Both the position numbers and the translations under genes were made by a program. 64,000 bases of DNA from Variovorax sp. PBL-H6 (GTDB lineage: Bacteria; Pseudomonadota; Gammaproteobacteria; Burkholderiales; Burkholderiaceae_C). Shown in pieces: positions 27,749 to 36,412 of the stretch. Numbering within the stretch: position 1 is the stretch's first letter; each line of letters starts with the position of its first letter. The stretch lies in assembly GCF_901827155.1 (NCBI RefSeq), contig NZ_LR594659.1, positions 2,790,001-2,854,000 on the forward strand, in the 5' to 3' direction. Below the pieces are notes generated by a model. The model was not told the origin of the DNA. It searched no databases and saw only the letters and a program-made list of their open reading frames with translations.

Positions 27749-29443
27749 CTACATCCCGACGTAGTTCGGCCCGCCGCCGCCTTCCGGCGTGACCCACACG
27801 ATGTTCTGGGTCGGGTCCTTGATATCGCAGGTCTTGCAGTGCACGCAGTTCTGCGCGTTGATCTGCAGGCGCGGCTTGCCGTTCTCGCCGTCGACGAACT
27901 CGTAGACGCCGGCCGGGCAATAGCGGGCCTCGGGGCCGGCGTACTCGGGCAGGTTGATCTCGGTGGGCACCGCGGCGTTCTTCAGCGTCAGGTGCGGCGG
28001 CTGGTTCTCTTCGTGGTTGGTGTTGCTGACGAACACCGAGGAGAGCCGGTCGAAGGTGAGTTGGCCGTCCGGCTTCGGATAGACGATCTTCTTGCACTGC
28101 GCGGCCTTCTTCAGGCGCTCGTGGTCGGCCTGGTGGCGGTGTACGGTCCAGGGGACATGGCCGCGCAGCACGTATTGCTCGATGCCGGTCATCAGCGTGC
28201 CCACCGTCAGGCCCTTCTTGAACCACTGCTTGAAGTTGCGCGCCTTGTTGAGCTCCCGGTGCAGCCAGCTCCTCTCGAATGAAGCGGGATACGCCGTGAG
28301 CTCGTCGTGCTGGCGACCGGCCATGACCGCGTCGTAGGCAGCCTCGGCCGCGAGCATGCCGGTCTTGATGGCGGCATGGCTGCCCTTGATGCGACTTGCA
28401 TTCAGGTAGCCGGCATCGTCGCCCACCAGAGCGCCGCCCGGGAACACTGTCTTGGGCAGCGAAAGCAGGCCGCCCGCGGTAATGGCGCGGGCACCGTAGC
28501 TCAGGCGCTTCGGCGCCTTCAGGCCCTTGTCCTGGCCCTCGAAATACCAGCGGATGTTCGGATGTGTCTTGAAACGCTGGAACTCCTCGAACGGGCTCAT
28601 GTGCGGGTTCTGGTAGTCGAGCCCCACCACGAAGCCGACGATCAGCTGGTTGTTCTCGGCGTGATACACGAAGGAGCCGCCATAGGTGTCGGACGGCAGC
28701 GGCCAGCCCGCGGTGTGCACGGCGAGGCCGGGCTCGTGACGGGCCGGGTCGATTTCCCACAGCTCCTTGATGCCGATGCCGTAGCTCTGCGGGTCCTTGC
28801 CGGCGTCGAGCTTGTACCTGGTGATCAGCTGGCGGCCCAGGTGGCCGCGCGCCCCTTCGGCAAAGATCGTGTACTTGGCATGCAGCTCCATGCCGAGCTG
28901 GAAGTTCTCGGTCGGCTCGCCGTCCTTGCCCAGCCCCAGGTTGCCGGTGGCAACGCCGCGCACCTTGCCGTCATCCGTGTAGAGCACTTCGGCCGCGGGG
29001 AAGCCCGGGAAGATCTCGACGCCCAGTGCCTCGGCCTGCTGCGCGAGCCAGCGCACGACGTTGCCCAGGCTGACGATGTAGTTGCCCTCGTTGTGGAAGT
29101 TCGTGGGGAGCAGGAAGTTGGGCGTGCGGTAGGCCCCGGTCTCGCTGAGCATCAGGAAGGTGTCCTGCGTCACCGGCTGGTTGAGCGGGGCGCCTTGCTC
29201 TTCCCAGTCAGGCAGCAGCTCGTAGAGTGCGCGCGGGTCCATGATCGCGCCGGACAGGATGTGGGCACCGGGCTCCGAACCCTTCTCGAGCACCACCACC
29301 GAGATGTCCTTGCCGTGCGAGGCCGCCAGTTGCTTGAGGTGGATGGCGGTCGCCAGCCCACCCGGGCCGGCGCCCACCACGACCACGTCGTATTCCATGG
29401 CTTCACGGGGGCCGAACTGGGCGAGGATTTCGTCGTGCGTCAT
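27749..29443 (-). CDS. Electron transfer flavoprotein-ubiquinone oxidoreductase
   Basis: The 564-residue ETF-QO passes electrons from ETF to ubiquinone at the inner membrane, serving acyl-CoA dehydrogenases such as the one at 58160. The FAD motif is YDVVVVGAGPGGLATAIHL. The ubiquinone/FAD region includes GAIMDPRALYELLPDW. The C-terminal 4Fe-4S ligands are CPAGVYEF and CVHCKTCDIKDP. The ATG at 29443 gives the usual N-terminus (MTHDEILAQFGPREAM); a longer frame upstream is not family-like. The gene stands alone and is divergent from an SDR gene 120 bp away. Confidence 0.96.
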   Translation of the reverse strand: MTHDEILAQFGPREAMEYDVVVVGAGPGGLATAIHLKQLAASHGKDISVVVLEKGSEPGAHILSGAIMDPRALYELLPDWEEQGAPLNQPVTQDTFLMLSETGAYRTPNFLLPTNFHNEGNYIVSLGNVVRWLAQQAEALGVEIFPGFPAAEVLYTDDGKVRGVATGNLGLGKDGEPTENFQLGMELHAKYTIFAEGARGHLGRQLITRYKLDAGKDPQSYGIGIKELWEIDPARHEPGLAVHTAGWPLPSDTYGGSFVYHAENNQLIVGFVVGLDYQNPHMSPFEEFQRFKTHPNIRWYFEGQDKGLKAPKRLSYGARAITAGGLLSLPKTVFPGGALVGDDAGYLNASRIKGSHAAIKTGMLAAEAAYDAVMAGRQHDELTAYPASFERSWLHRELNKARNFKQWFKKGLTVGTLMTGIEQYVLRGHVPWTVHRHQADHERLKKAAQCKKIVYPKPDGQLTFDRLSSVFVSNTNHEENQPPHLTLKNAAVPTEINLPEYAGPEARYCPAGVYEFVDGENGKPRLQINAQNCVHCKTCDIKDPTQNIVWVTPEGGGGPNYVGM

Positions 29444-29562
29444 GTGGGGTCTGGTCGATAATGTTTTTGAAGGGGCGAGGCGCCGCGAAGGCCGGGCCAT
29501 TTTATGCGGCGCCCGGCGTGCCTCCGCACGTCGCCCCGGCGACTCCCAACAGGACCTCCCTC

Positions 29563-30345
29563 ATGGCTTACAGCATCGATCTTTCGGGCCGCGTGGCCTT
29601 CGTCACCGGCGCATCGAGCGGGCTCGGCGCGCAGTTCGCCAAGGCGCTGGCCCGCGCCGGCGCCGCCGTGGTGCTGGCCAGCCGCCATACCGACCGCCTG
29701 AAGGAGCTGCGAGCGCGCATCGAAGGCGAGGGCGGCGACGCCCACGTGGTGGAACTCGATGCAACCGACATGGGCAGCATCAAGGCCGCGGTGGCACGCG
29801 CCGAGACCGAAGTCGGGCCCATCGACATCCTGGTCAACAACTCGGGCGTGAGCACCACGCAGCGGCTGGATGAGGTGAAGCCCGAGGACTACGACTTCAT
29901 CTTCGATGCCAACGTCAAGGGTGCCTTCTTCATCGCGCAGGAGGTCGGCAAGCGCATGCTGGCGCGAGCCCGCGGCGCGGCGCCGGGCACCTACATCGGC
30001 GGGCGCATCGTCAACATCGCCTCGGTGGGCGCGCTGAAGGTCATCCCCAAGATCGGCGTCTACTGCATGAGCAAGGCCGCCGTGGTGCAGATGACCAAGG
30101 CGATGGCGCTCGAATGGGGACGCTTCGGCATCAATGTCAACGCGCTGTGTCCCGGCTACATCACGACCGACAACAACGAGGACCACTGGGCCTCCGACGA
30201 CGGCCAGAAGCTGGTCGGCGGCCTGCCGCGCAAGCGCCTGGGCAAGCCCGAAGACCTCGATGGGCTGATCGTGCTGCTGGCCAGCGGCCAGAGCCACTTC
30301 GTCAATGGGGCGGTGATCGCGGCCGACGACGGATACGCGCTCTGA
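29563..30345 (+). CDS. SDR family oxidoreductase
   Basis: The 260-residue classical SDR carries VAFVTGASSGLGAQFAKAL, the ILVNNSGVS motif, the catalytic Ser in NIASVGALK and YCMSK. It begins with MAYSIDLSGRVAF, which sets the start at 29563; the preceding open frame is not family-like. The long loop between strand 5 and the Ser (RARGAAPGTYIGGR) recalls 3-hydroxyacyl-CoA or 3-oxoacyl reductases of fatty-acid catabolism. A DMT permease and a thioesterase follow with overlapping ends, so all three are probably one transcript. Confidence 0.9.
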   Translation: MAYSIDLSGRVAFVTGASSGLGAQFAKALARAGAAVVLASRHTDRLKELRARIEGEGGDAHVVELDATDMGSIKAAVARAETEVGPIDILVNNSGVSTTQRLDEVKPEDYDFIFDANVKGAFFIAQEVGKRMLARARGAAPGTYIGGRIVNIASVGALKVIPKIGVYCMSKAAVVQMTKAMALEWGRFGINVNALCPGYITTDNNEDHWASDDGQKLVGGLPRKRLGKPEDLDGLIVLLASGQSHFVNGAVIAADDGYAL

Positions 30346-31253
30346 GCCGTCGCGCTGCCATCGGCATCGCGGCCGGCCTGGCCGCGGGGGCGCTCTGGGG
30401 ACTCGTGTTCGTGGCGCCGCGCATGGTGGGTCACTTCGGCATGGTCGACATCACCGCAGCGCGCTTCGTCGTGTTCGGCGCGGTGGCGGGCGCGGCCGTC
30501 TGGTGGCGGCCGGCCGGACACCGCTGGCCGGATGCGCGCCAGGCTTCCGCCGTGCTGGCGTTGAGCGGGCTGGGCTTCACCGGCTACTACCTGCTGCTGG
30601 CTTTCTCGATCATGCACGCGGGAACGGAGGTGCCCAGCCTGATCATCGGCACCATCCCGGTCTGGATGATGCTGCTGGGCCGGCCCGCGGGACTGCGCAT
30701 GCGGGCCCTGTTGCCCGGGCTGGCACTTACCGCCGCCGGCATCGGGCTGATGGTGGGCGCCGCCTGGCCGGAGGGCGGCATCGCCAACACCGGGCGTGCG
30801 CATTTCGGCTGGGGCCTGGCGCTTGCCGTGCTGGCGATGGCGAGCTGGACTGCCTTCGGCTTGCTCAATGCCGCCTGGCTACGGCGCCATCCGGAGGTGC
30901 ATGCGGCGGACTGGACCAACTGGCTCGGACTCGCCACCGGCCTGGGCGCTTTCCTGCTGTGGCTGGCCGCGGGCTCCGACACGGCGACCTTGCGCGCGCA
31001 GCCGGACGGCGGCCTGTTTGTGCTGCTGGCGCTGGCCGGCGGGTTGGGTTCTTCATGGCTGGCGACTGTGCTCTGGAGCATCGCCAGCCAGCGGCTCTCG
31101 GCCAGTCTCTGCGGCCAGTTGATCGTGAGCGAGACGCTGTTCGCCTTGCTTTATTCTTTTCTGTGGGACGGCCGCTGGCCACATGCGAGCGAGCTCGCCG
31201 CGGCGCTGCTGTTCGTCCTCGGCATCCTGGCATCCATCAAGGCACACCGATGA
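30342..31253 (+). CDS. EamA/DMT-family permease, probable CTG start
   Basis: The 303-residue protein has about ten hydrophobic segments and two EamA-type halves (GALWGLVFVAPRMVG and MASWTAFGLLNAAWLRR). These are drug/metabolite exporters. No ATG, GTG or TTG lies between the preceding gene and the first helix. The only sensible start is CTG at 30342, which overlaps the SDR stop as CTGA in the same way the neighbours overlap as ATGA. Later Met codons would remove the first helix. Its stop overlaps the thioesterase start. Confidence 0.82.
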   Translation: MSRRAAIGIAAGLAAGALWGLVFVAPRMVGHFGMVDITAARFVVFGAVAGAAVWWRPAGHRWPDARQASAVLALSGLGFTGYYLLLAFSIMHAGTEVPSLIIGTIPVWMMLLGRPAGLRMRALLPGLALTAAGIGLMVGAAWPEGGIANTGRAHFGWGLALAVLAMASWTAFGLLNAAWLRRHPEVHAADWTNWLGLATGLGAFLLWLAAGSDTATLRAQPDGGLFVLLALAGGLGSSWLATVLWSIASQRLSASLCGQLIVSETLFALLYSFLWDGRWPHASELAAALLFVLGILASIKAHR

Positions 31254-31669
31254 GAATCGAAATCCCCGAAGTCAAGAAGCTGGTCTACGAAATGACGATC
31301 CCCATCCGTTGGGGCGACATGGACGCGATGGGCCACCTCAACAACGCGACCTACTTTCGCTACCTGGAGACGGCGCGTATCGACTGGATTCACTCGCTGG
31401 GCGCCGAGCCCTCGCCGGAGGGGCAGGGCGTGGTCATCGTCAATGCCTTCTGCAACTTCTACAAGCAGCTCGAGTACCCGGGCGACGTGCTCGTCAAGAT
31501 GTATGTGAGCGACCCCGGCCGCACCACCTTCGAGAGCTGGGCCACCATGGCCCGCGCCGATGCGCCCGACGTCGTTTGCGCGGCAGGCGGGGCGACCACG
31601 ATCTGGGTGGATTTTCCGAAGCAGAAGGCACTGCCGCTGCCCGACTGGCTGCGGGCGATCGTGAGCTGA
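31250..31669 (+). CDS. Acyl-CoA thioesterase, hotdog fold
   Basis: The 139-residue 4HBT-type thioesterase contains the active-site loop RWGDMDAMGHLNNATYFRY with the catalytic Asp, typical of YbgC/FadM-like enzymes that hydrolyse acyl-CoAs. The ATG overlaps the permease stop. Its stop lies 13 bp from the stop of the convergent sensor kinase gene. The substrate chain is not identifiable; the SDR partner suggests acyl-CoA metabolism. Confidence 0.9.
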   Translation: MRIEIPEVKKLVYEMTIPIRWGDMDAMGHLNNATYFRYLETARIDWIHSLGAEPSPEGQGVVIVNAFCNFYKQLEYPGDVLVKMYVSDPGRTTFESWATMARADAPDVVCAAGGATTIWVDFPKQKALPLPDWLRAIVS

Positions 31670-31682
31670 GCGCGCTCGCAAA

Positions 31683-33050
31683 TCAGGCTGCCTCCAGCAC
31701 GATCCGCGCCTCGAACCCCGTCGCTGCCCCCGGCGGCGGCGAGTACAGCTCGAGCCGCGCCCCGTGCTTCTCGACGATGGTGTTGACGATCGAAAGCCCA
31801 AGTCCATAGCCCGCGCAATCGGAGCTGTGGCGCACATGGCGGTGCTGCAATGTGCGCAGCTGCGCGCTGCCGACGCCCGGCCCGAAGTCGCGCACGGCCA
31901 GGGTGCCGGGCGCCATCACCTCCATCACGACGCGGCCGCGGCCGTAGCGCAAGGCGTTCTCGACCAGGTTGCGCAGTGCGATCGCCAGTGCATCCACGTC
32001 GCCCATCACCAGTGGCGCGTCGCTGTCGGGCACCCTGAGCGACAGGCGCTCGTTGACGCGCGCATCCTTCCAGAATTCCTGCGCCACGGTCCCCGCGAGC
32101 TGGACCAGGTTGACCTGCGCTCGTGCGAACGAGGCCCCCGATTCGGCGCGCGAGAGCTGCAGCAGCTTTTCGGCGCGATGGCCCAGTACCTCCAGCGCAT
32201 CGAGAGCGGCTTCGACATCGTGGCGCCGCAGATCGTGTTCCAGCGCAGTCTGCAGCCGCAGCCGGGCGGCCGTGAGCGGCGAGCGCAGCTCGTGTGCCGC
32301 GTTCGCCGCGAGCGCGCGCTCGACGTCGAGCGCGTGGGACAGCCGCTCCAGCAGCCGGTTGACATCGTCGCCGACCGAGCGCAGCTCACGCGACAAGCCC
32401 GTGACCCGGATCGGCCGGAGGTCCGCGCCATTGCGCAGCGCAATCTCGCCGGCCAGCACCTGCAGGCCGCGCAGCTCGCTGCGGGCCACGTTCCGAAGTA
32501 CCAGCGCCAGCAGGGGCAGCACCGCGATCAGTGGAATGATCAGCCCGATGAGGGTGCGGTTGAGCGCCGTGCGGCGCTCGTCCAAGGGATCCGCCACCTG
32601 CAGGTAGAGCCCGAGCGTGGGATGGCGCGCGGTGTAGATGCGCCAGGCCGCGCTGTCGGCGAAGCCCTGCGCGAGTGGCACGTCGAAGGCGTTGGCAGGC
32701 GCCTCGGTGGAGCGCAGCAGCACGCGCTCGTGCACGTCGACCATCTGGTAGAGCACCGCATCGATGGGATACAGCTGCGGCGGCGGGATCAACGGCGTGG
32801 CGGCATCGGGCTGGTCCGCTCGCAGCTTGTCGAACTCGTGCACGGCCGTGTCGAAGGTGCGATGCGCGACCTCGGCGAGCTCGTTGTCGAAGTTGTGGTT
32901 GATCTCGCGGTCCACGTACCAGGCCGCGCCCAGCACGCACAGCATCCAGACTCCGCCGACCCAGACGATGAGCGTGCGCGTCAGCCGCCCGGCGAGCGAA
33001 TCGCGTGAACCGAGCTCGGCTTCTGCCTGCTGCAGAAAACCGAATTTCAT
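31683..33050 (-). CDS. Two-component sensor histidine kinase, QseC/PmrB-like
   Basis: The 455-residue kinase has two membrane helices (about 26-44 and 165-186) enclosing a 120-residue periplasmic sensor region. A HAMP-like linker follows, then the H box AANAAHELRSPLTAARL with His253, the N box LRNLVENALRYG (Asn365), and the G boxes VRDFGPGV and GYGLGLSIV. The ATG overlaps the response-regulator stop by four bases. The divergent genes for a PAP2 phosphatase and EptA suggest a PmrAB-type lipid A control system; that is inference from context. Confidence 0.93.
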   Translation of the reverse strand: MKFGFLQQAEAELGSRDSLAGRLTRTLIVWVGGVWMLCVLGAAWYVDREINHNFDNELAEVAHRTFDTAVHEFDKLRADQPDAATPLIPPPQLYPIDAVLYQMVDVHERVLLRSTEAPANAFDVPLAQGFADSAAWRIYTARHPTLGLYLQVADPLDERRTALNRTLIGLIIPLIAVLPLLALVLRNVARSELRGLQVLAGEIALRNGADLRPIRVTGLSRELRSVGDDVNRLLERLSHALDVERALAANAAHELRSPLTAARLRLQTALEHDLRRHDVEAALDALEVLGHRAEKLLQLSRAESGASFARAQVNLVQLAGTVAQEFWKDARVNERLSLRVPDSDAPLVMGDVDALAIALRNLVENALRYGRGRVVMEVMAPGTLAVRDFGPGVGSAQLRTLQHRHVRHSSDCAGYGLGLSIVNTIVEKHGARLELYSPPPGAATGFEARIVLEAA

Positions 33051-33724
33051 TCTTCCTCTTCCTCGGGCGAGAACGACAGCCGGTAACCCAGGCCGCGCAG
33101 CGTCTGGATGTGGCTGCGCCCCAGCTTGCGTCGCAGGCGGCTGATGAAGACCTCCAGCGTGTTGCTGTCGGCCTCGTCGCCGAAGCCATACAGCGCGTCG
33201 GCCAGGTTCTCGCGCGTGTGGATGCGCTCGGGCCGGGTCGCCATCACGCGCAGCAGTGCCCATTCCTTTTGCGTCAGCGCGACAGGGATCCCGTTCTTGC
33301 GGACGAGGTCGCGCGCGAGATCGATTTCCAGCGTGCCGAAGTGAAGCACGGGCGTGCTGGCATTGCTGCGGCGGCGCTCGACGGCCCGCAGGCGCGCGAG
33401 CAGCTCGGCCGGGTCGTAGGGCTTGATGAGGTAGTCGTCGGCGCCGGCGTCGAGGCCGCGAATGCGGTCGGTGACCTGGTCGCGCGCGGTGAGCACGATC
33501 ACGATGGGGCGGTCACGCAGCGCGCGCACGTCCGGCAGCAGCGACAGACCTTCGCCATCGGACAGGTGCAGGTCGAGCAGCACGGCTGCGTACTGCACCG
33601 TCGCCAGCGCCGCCCGCGCCTGCGCCAGGCCGGGCGTCACATCGACCACGAAAGCCTTGGCCTCGAGGTAGCTGCAGACCGCGCTGGCCAGCGCGGCATC
33701 GTCCTCGACCAGCAATATGCGCAC
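33047..33724 (-). CDS. OmpR-family response regulator, PmrA/QseB-like
   Basis: The 225-residue regulator has a receiver domain with D8/D9, phosphoacceptor D51 (LLDLHL), T79 and K101. A winged-helix output domain follows (LTQKEWALLRVMATRPER, then FISRLRRKLG). The start is a GTG at 33724 with AAGGA eight bases upstream, giving MRILLVEDD. An upstream ATG lacks family support. It precedes the kinase gene with an ATGA overlap. A Glu-rich tail (PEEEEE) ends the protein. Divergent lipid A genes start 95 bp away. Confidence 0.94.
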   Translation of the reverse strand: MRILLVEDDAALASAVCSYLEAKAFVVDVTPGLAQARAALATVQYAAVLLDLHLSDGEGLSLLPDVRALRDRPIVIVLTARDQVTDRIRGLDAGADDYLIKPYDPAELLARLRAVERRRSNASTPVLHFGTLEIDLARDLVRKNGIPVALTQKEWALLRVMATRPERIHTRENLADALYGFGDEADSNTLEVFISRLRRKLGRSHIQTLRGLGYRLSFSPEEEEE

Positions 33725-33819
33725 GTCGCCATCCTTTCCAAAGAACCGGAGTCTAGGGCAGGCCCTGGGGCAGGCCTCTTCAGCCAATGTTCAGCAGGCG
33801 GACTTAGGCTCGCGCCTCG

Positions 33820-34533
33820 ATGCTTCGTTCCACACTCGCCAGGCAGCCTCTCGCCTGGACACTTCTGAGCTTGCTCCTGCTCCTGGCCTGGGATGCCAGC
33901 GGGCTCGACCTCGCGCTGGCCGGCCTCTCGGGCACGCCGACGGGCTTCCCGTGGCGCGACAACGGGTTCCTCGTGCACGTGATGCACGAGGGCGCCAGGT
34001 CATTGAGCTGGCTGCTGCTGGCGGCGCTGTTCGCCGCGATCCGCTGGCCGGTGGGCGTGTTGCGCCGCTTGCGCATGCGCGACCGGGCGCAGATCCCCCT
34101 CGCCGTGTTGGCCGGCGTGCTGGTGGTCTCGCTGGTCAAGCAGGCGAGCGCGACCAGCTGTCCCTGGGACCTCCAGGCCTTCGGCGGCATGGCCCACTAC
34201 GTGTCGCATTGGGCATGGGGCGTGCGCGACGGCGGACCGGGTGGCTGCTTCCCGGCCGGGCACGCCTCCGCGGGCTTCGCCTTCGTGGCCGGGTGGTTCG
34301 TGCTGCGGCGCGTGTCGCCGTCCGCGGCGCGGGTGTGGCTCGCGGGTGCTATGGTGGTTGGGCTGTTGCTGGGCCTGGCGCAGCAGCAGCGGGGGGCGCA
34401 TTACATGAGCCACACGCTGTGGACCGCCTGGCTCTGCTGGACCACCGGGTTCGCCGTGGATGCGCTGCTTCGCCTCAAATACTTCAGGCGCGATGCGCCA
34501 GCGGGTGTCCTTCCCAAGCTGAACGGAAGCTGA
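33820..34533 (+). CDS. PAP2-family membrane phosphatase
   Basis: The 237-residue membrane protein has about five hydrophobic helices. The PAP2 phosphatase signature appears as VSLVKQASATSCPWD (motif 1), FPAGHASAGFAFVAGW (motif 2, His148) and RGAHYMSHTLW (motif 3, Arg191 and His198). Such proteins remove phosphate from undecaprenyl pyrophosphate or lipid A. Sitting between a two-component system and EptA, it probably supplies or modifies lipid A phosphates for the transferase. The next gene begins 46 bp later. Confidence 0.87.
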   Translation: MLRSTLARQPLAWTLLSLLLLLAWDASGLDLALAGLSGTPTGFPWRDNGFLVHVMHEGARSLSWLLLAALFAAIRWPVGVLRRLRMRDRAQIPLAVLAGVLVVSLVKQASATSCPWDLQAFGGMAHYVSHWAWGVRDGGPGGCFPAGHASAGFAFVAGWFVLRRVSPSAARVWLAGAMVVGLLLGLAQQQRGAHYMSHTLWTAWLCWTTGFAVDALLRLKYFRRDAPAGVLPKLNGS

Positions 34534-34579
34534 CCAGGTCATTCAGCGACTTTTCAGCCCGGCTTTCCAGACTCGCCGG

Positions 34580-36346
34580 ATGCCCTTGTCGACTGTCCAG
34601 ACTTCCGTCCTCTCTTCCGACCGCTCCGCTGCCGCGCCACTGCCGCAGGCCGCCTCCACCATGGAGACCACCTCGTCTCCGTGGCGGCGCTTCGACGCCT
34701 GGCTGGCGCAGCCCCGCTCGGCGCGCAGCGTGGTCGTCTGGCTGAGCCTCTATCTCGCAGTGGCCGCCAACTGGCCACTGTGGACAGAGCTGGCGCGCAT
34801 CGGCGGCGCACCCAGCATCTACCTGCCCCAAGTCGCGTTGATGACGCTGCTCACCGTCTGCGGCACCGTGGCCCTGCTGGCGCTGACCGCCTGGTCGCGC
34901 TGGATGAAACCGCTGTGGTTTGCCGTGGTGGTGGTCGCCGCCGTGGCACAGCACTTCATGCTCAGCTACCACGCGGTGATGGACCCGAGCATGCTGGCCA
35001 ACGCGATGCAGACCGACCTCCACGAAGCACGCGACCTCATGGGGTGGAGACTGCTGTTCCACGTCGTGCTGGCGTCGGCCCTGCCGGCCTGGGCCTTGTG
35101 GCGCATGCGCGTGGTGCCCATGGGTCTCCTGTCGCAGGCATGGCGCAATGCGCTGCTGCTCGTCGCGGCCGTCTCGTTGGCCATAGGCGGCGCGCTGGCG
35201 ATGAACCGGCAGCTTGCGCCACTGATGCGCAACAACGTCCACCTGCGCTACATGATCAATCCGTTGGCCAGCATCTACTCGGTGTCGTCCGTGGCGCTGA
35301 AGCCGTTGTTCAAGCACAGCCGCAAGCTCATCCCGATCTCCGGCGGCACGGTGCTGGGGGCCAGCTACGCGGCGCAGGCCCGGCCGCCGCTCTTTGTTCT
35401 GGTGGTCGGGGAGACCGCGCGGGCCGATCATTTCGGGCTCAACGGGTATGCCCGCGACACCACGCCGGCGCTGGCCGCTCACAAGGTGCTGTCCTGGCGC
35501 GATGTTCACTCCTGCGGCACCAACACGCTGGCTTCCGTGCCCTGCATGTTCTCGCCCGTCGGCAAGGCAGGCTTCGAGGCGCGCAAGGACGACTACGAGA
35601 ACCTGATGGACGTGCTGCAGGCCGCCGGCCTCGCAGTGTTCTGGCTCGACAACCAGCCTGGCGGCTGCAAGGGCGTGTGCGACCGCATTCCGCATGCATT
35701 CGCGTTCGACCGGCTCGCACCAGAGGCGAAGACAGCGCTGTGTGACGGCGACGAATGCCTCGACGACGTCATGCTCCAGGGATTGGACGAGCGCTTGGCT
35801 GCGCTGCCGCCCGAGCGCCGCGACAAGGGTGTCGTGCTGGTCATGCACCAGATGGGCAGCCATGGCCCCGCCTACTACAAGCGCTCCTCGCCGGATGCCA
35901 AGCGCTTCATGCCCGAGTGCAAGACCAACGCACTGGCCGAGTGCAGCCACGCCGAACTGGTGAACGGCTTCGACAATTCGATCGCGTACACCGATCGCTT
36001 TCTGGGCAAGACCATCGATTGGCTGCAGGCGCAATCGGGTCGCTACGACACGGCCTTGCTCTACCTGAGCGACCATGGGGAGTCGCTGGGCGAGTATGGG
36101 TTGTTCCTGCACGGCGTGCCCTACAGCTTTGCGCCGGAGGTGCAGAAGCACATTCCGATGGTGATGTGGTTCGGGCCGCAAATGCGCGAGCGCGCGCGGC
36201 TGTCGAGCGGCTGCATGGAGGCGGGGCTCGATGCGGCGCTTACGCATGACAACCTTTATCACACGGTGCTGGGGGTGATGGATGTGCGGACGCCGACGTA
36301 CAAGGCGGGGTTGGATGCGCTGGCGTCTTGCCGGGGGGTGGGGTGA
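34580..36346 (+). CDS. eptA: Phosphoethanolamine--lipid A transferase
   Basis: The 588-residue inner-membrane enzyme adds phosphoethanolamine to lipid A phosphates, lowering the negative surface charge. Five N-terminal membrane helices span about residues 50-205. A periplasmic sulfatase-fold domain follows with LFVLVVGETARADHFGLNGY (metal ligand Glu278), the nucleophile region SCGTNTLASVPCMFSP and YLSDHGESLGEYGLFLHG. It is full length for the EptA/MCR family. The 30-residue cytoplasmic N-terminal extension is Ser/Ala-rich. It is probably controlled by the divergent two-component system; whether it changes polymyxin susceptibility here is untested. Confidence 0.95.
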   Translation: MPLSTVQTSVLSSDRSAAAPLPQAASTMETTSSPWRRFDAWLAQPRSARSVVVWLSLYLAVAANWPLWTELARIGGAPSIYLPQVALMTLLTVCGTVALLALTAWSRWMKPLWFAVVVVAAVAQHFMLSYHAVMDPSMLANAMQTDLHEARDLMGWRLLFHVVLASALPAWALWRMRVVPMGLLSQAWRNALLLVAAVSLAIGGALAMNRQLAPLMRNNVHLRYMINPLASIYSVSSVALKPLFKHSRKLIPISGGTVLGASYAAQARPPLFVLVVGETARADHFGLNGYARDTTPALAAHKVLSWRDVHSCGTNTLASVPCMFSPVGKAGFEARKDDYENLMDVLQAAGLAVFWLDNQPGGCKGVCDRIPHAFAFDRLAPEAKTALCDGDECLDDVMLQGLDERLAALPPERRDKGVVLVMHQMGSHGPAYYKRSSPDAKRFMPECKTNALAECSHAELVNGFDNSIAYTDRFLGKTIDWLQAQSGRYDTALLYLSDHGESLGEYGLFLHGVPYSFAPEVQKHIPMVMWFGPQMRERARLSSGCMEAGLDAALTHDNLYHTVLGVMDVRTPTYKAGLDALASCRGVG

Positions 36347-36356
36347 GGTTCTGCTT

Positions 36357-36383
36357 CCTCTCCCTCGCCCCCTCCGGGAGAGG
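36357..36383. terminator. Hairpin between convergent eptA and peroxidase-like genes
   Basis: An 8-bp perfect stem (CCTCTCCC and GGGAGAGG) with an 11-base loop lies ten bases after the eptA stop and 30 bases before the convergent stop. The region is purine/pyrimidine biased and repetitive. No long T-run follows, so it may be a bidirectional terminator or a dispersed Comamonadaceae-type repeat. Confidence 0.4.
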
Positions 36384-36412
36384 AGAGGGAGAGAGAGAAA
36401 GCAACAGAAACG

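Noticed and set aside
31683..33263. A longer 526-codon start for the sensor kinase
   Set aside because: The extra 71 residues are antisense-like Arg/His-rich sequence lying inside the response-regulator gene; the ATG at 33050 gives the normal N-terminus and an ATGA overlap.
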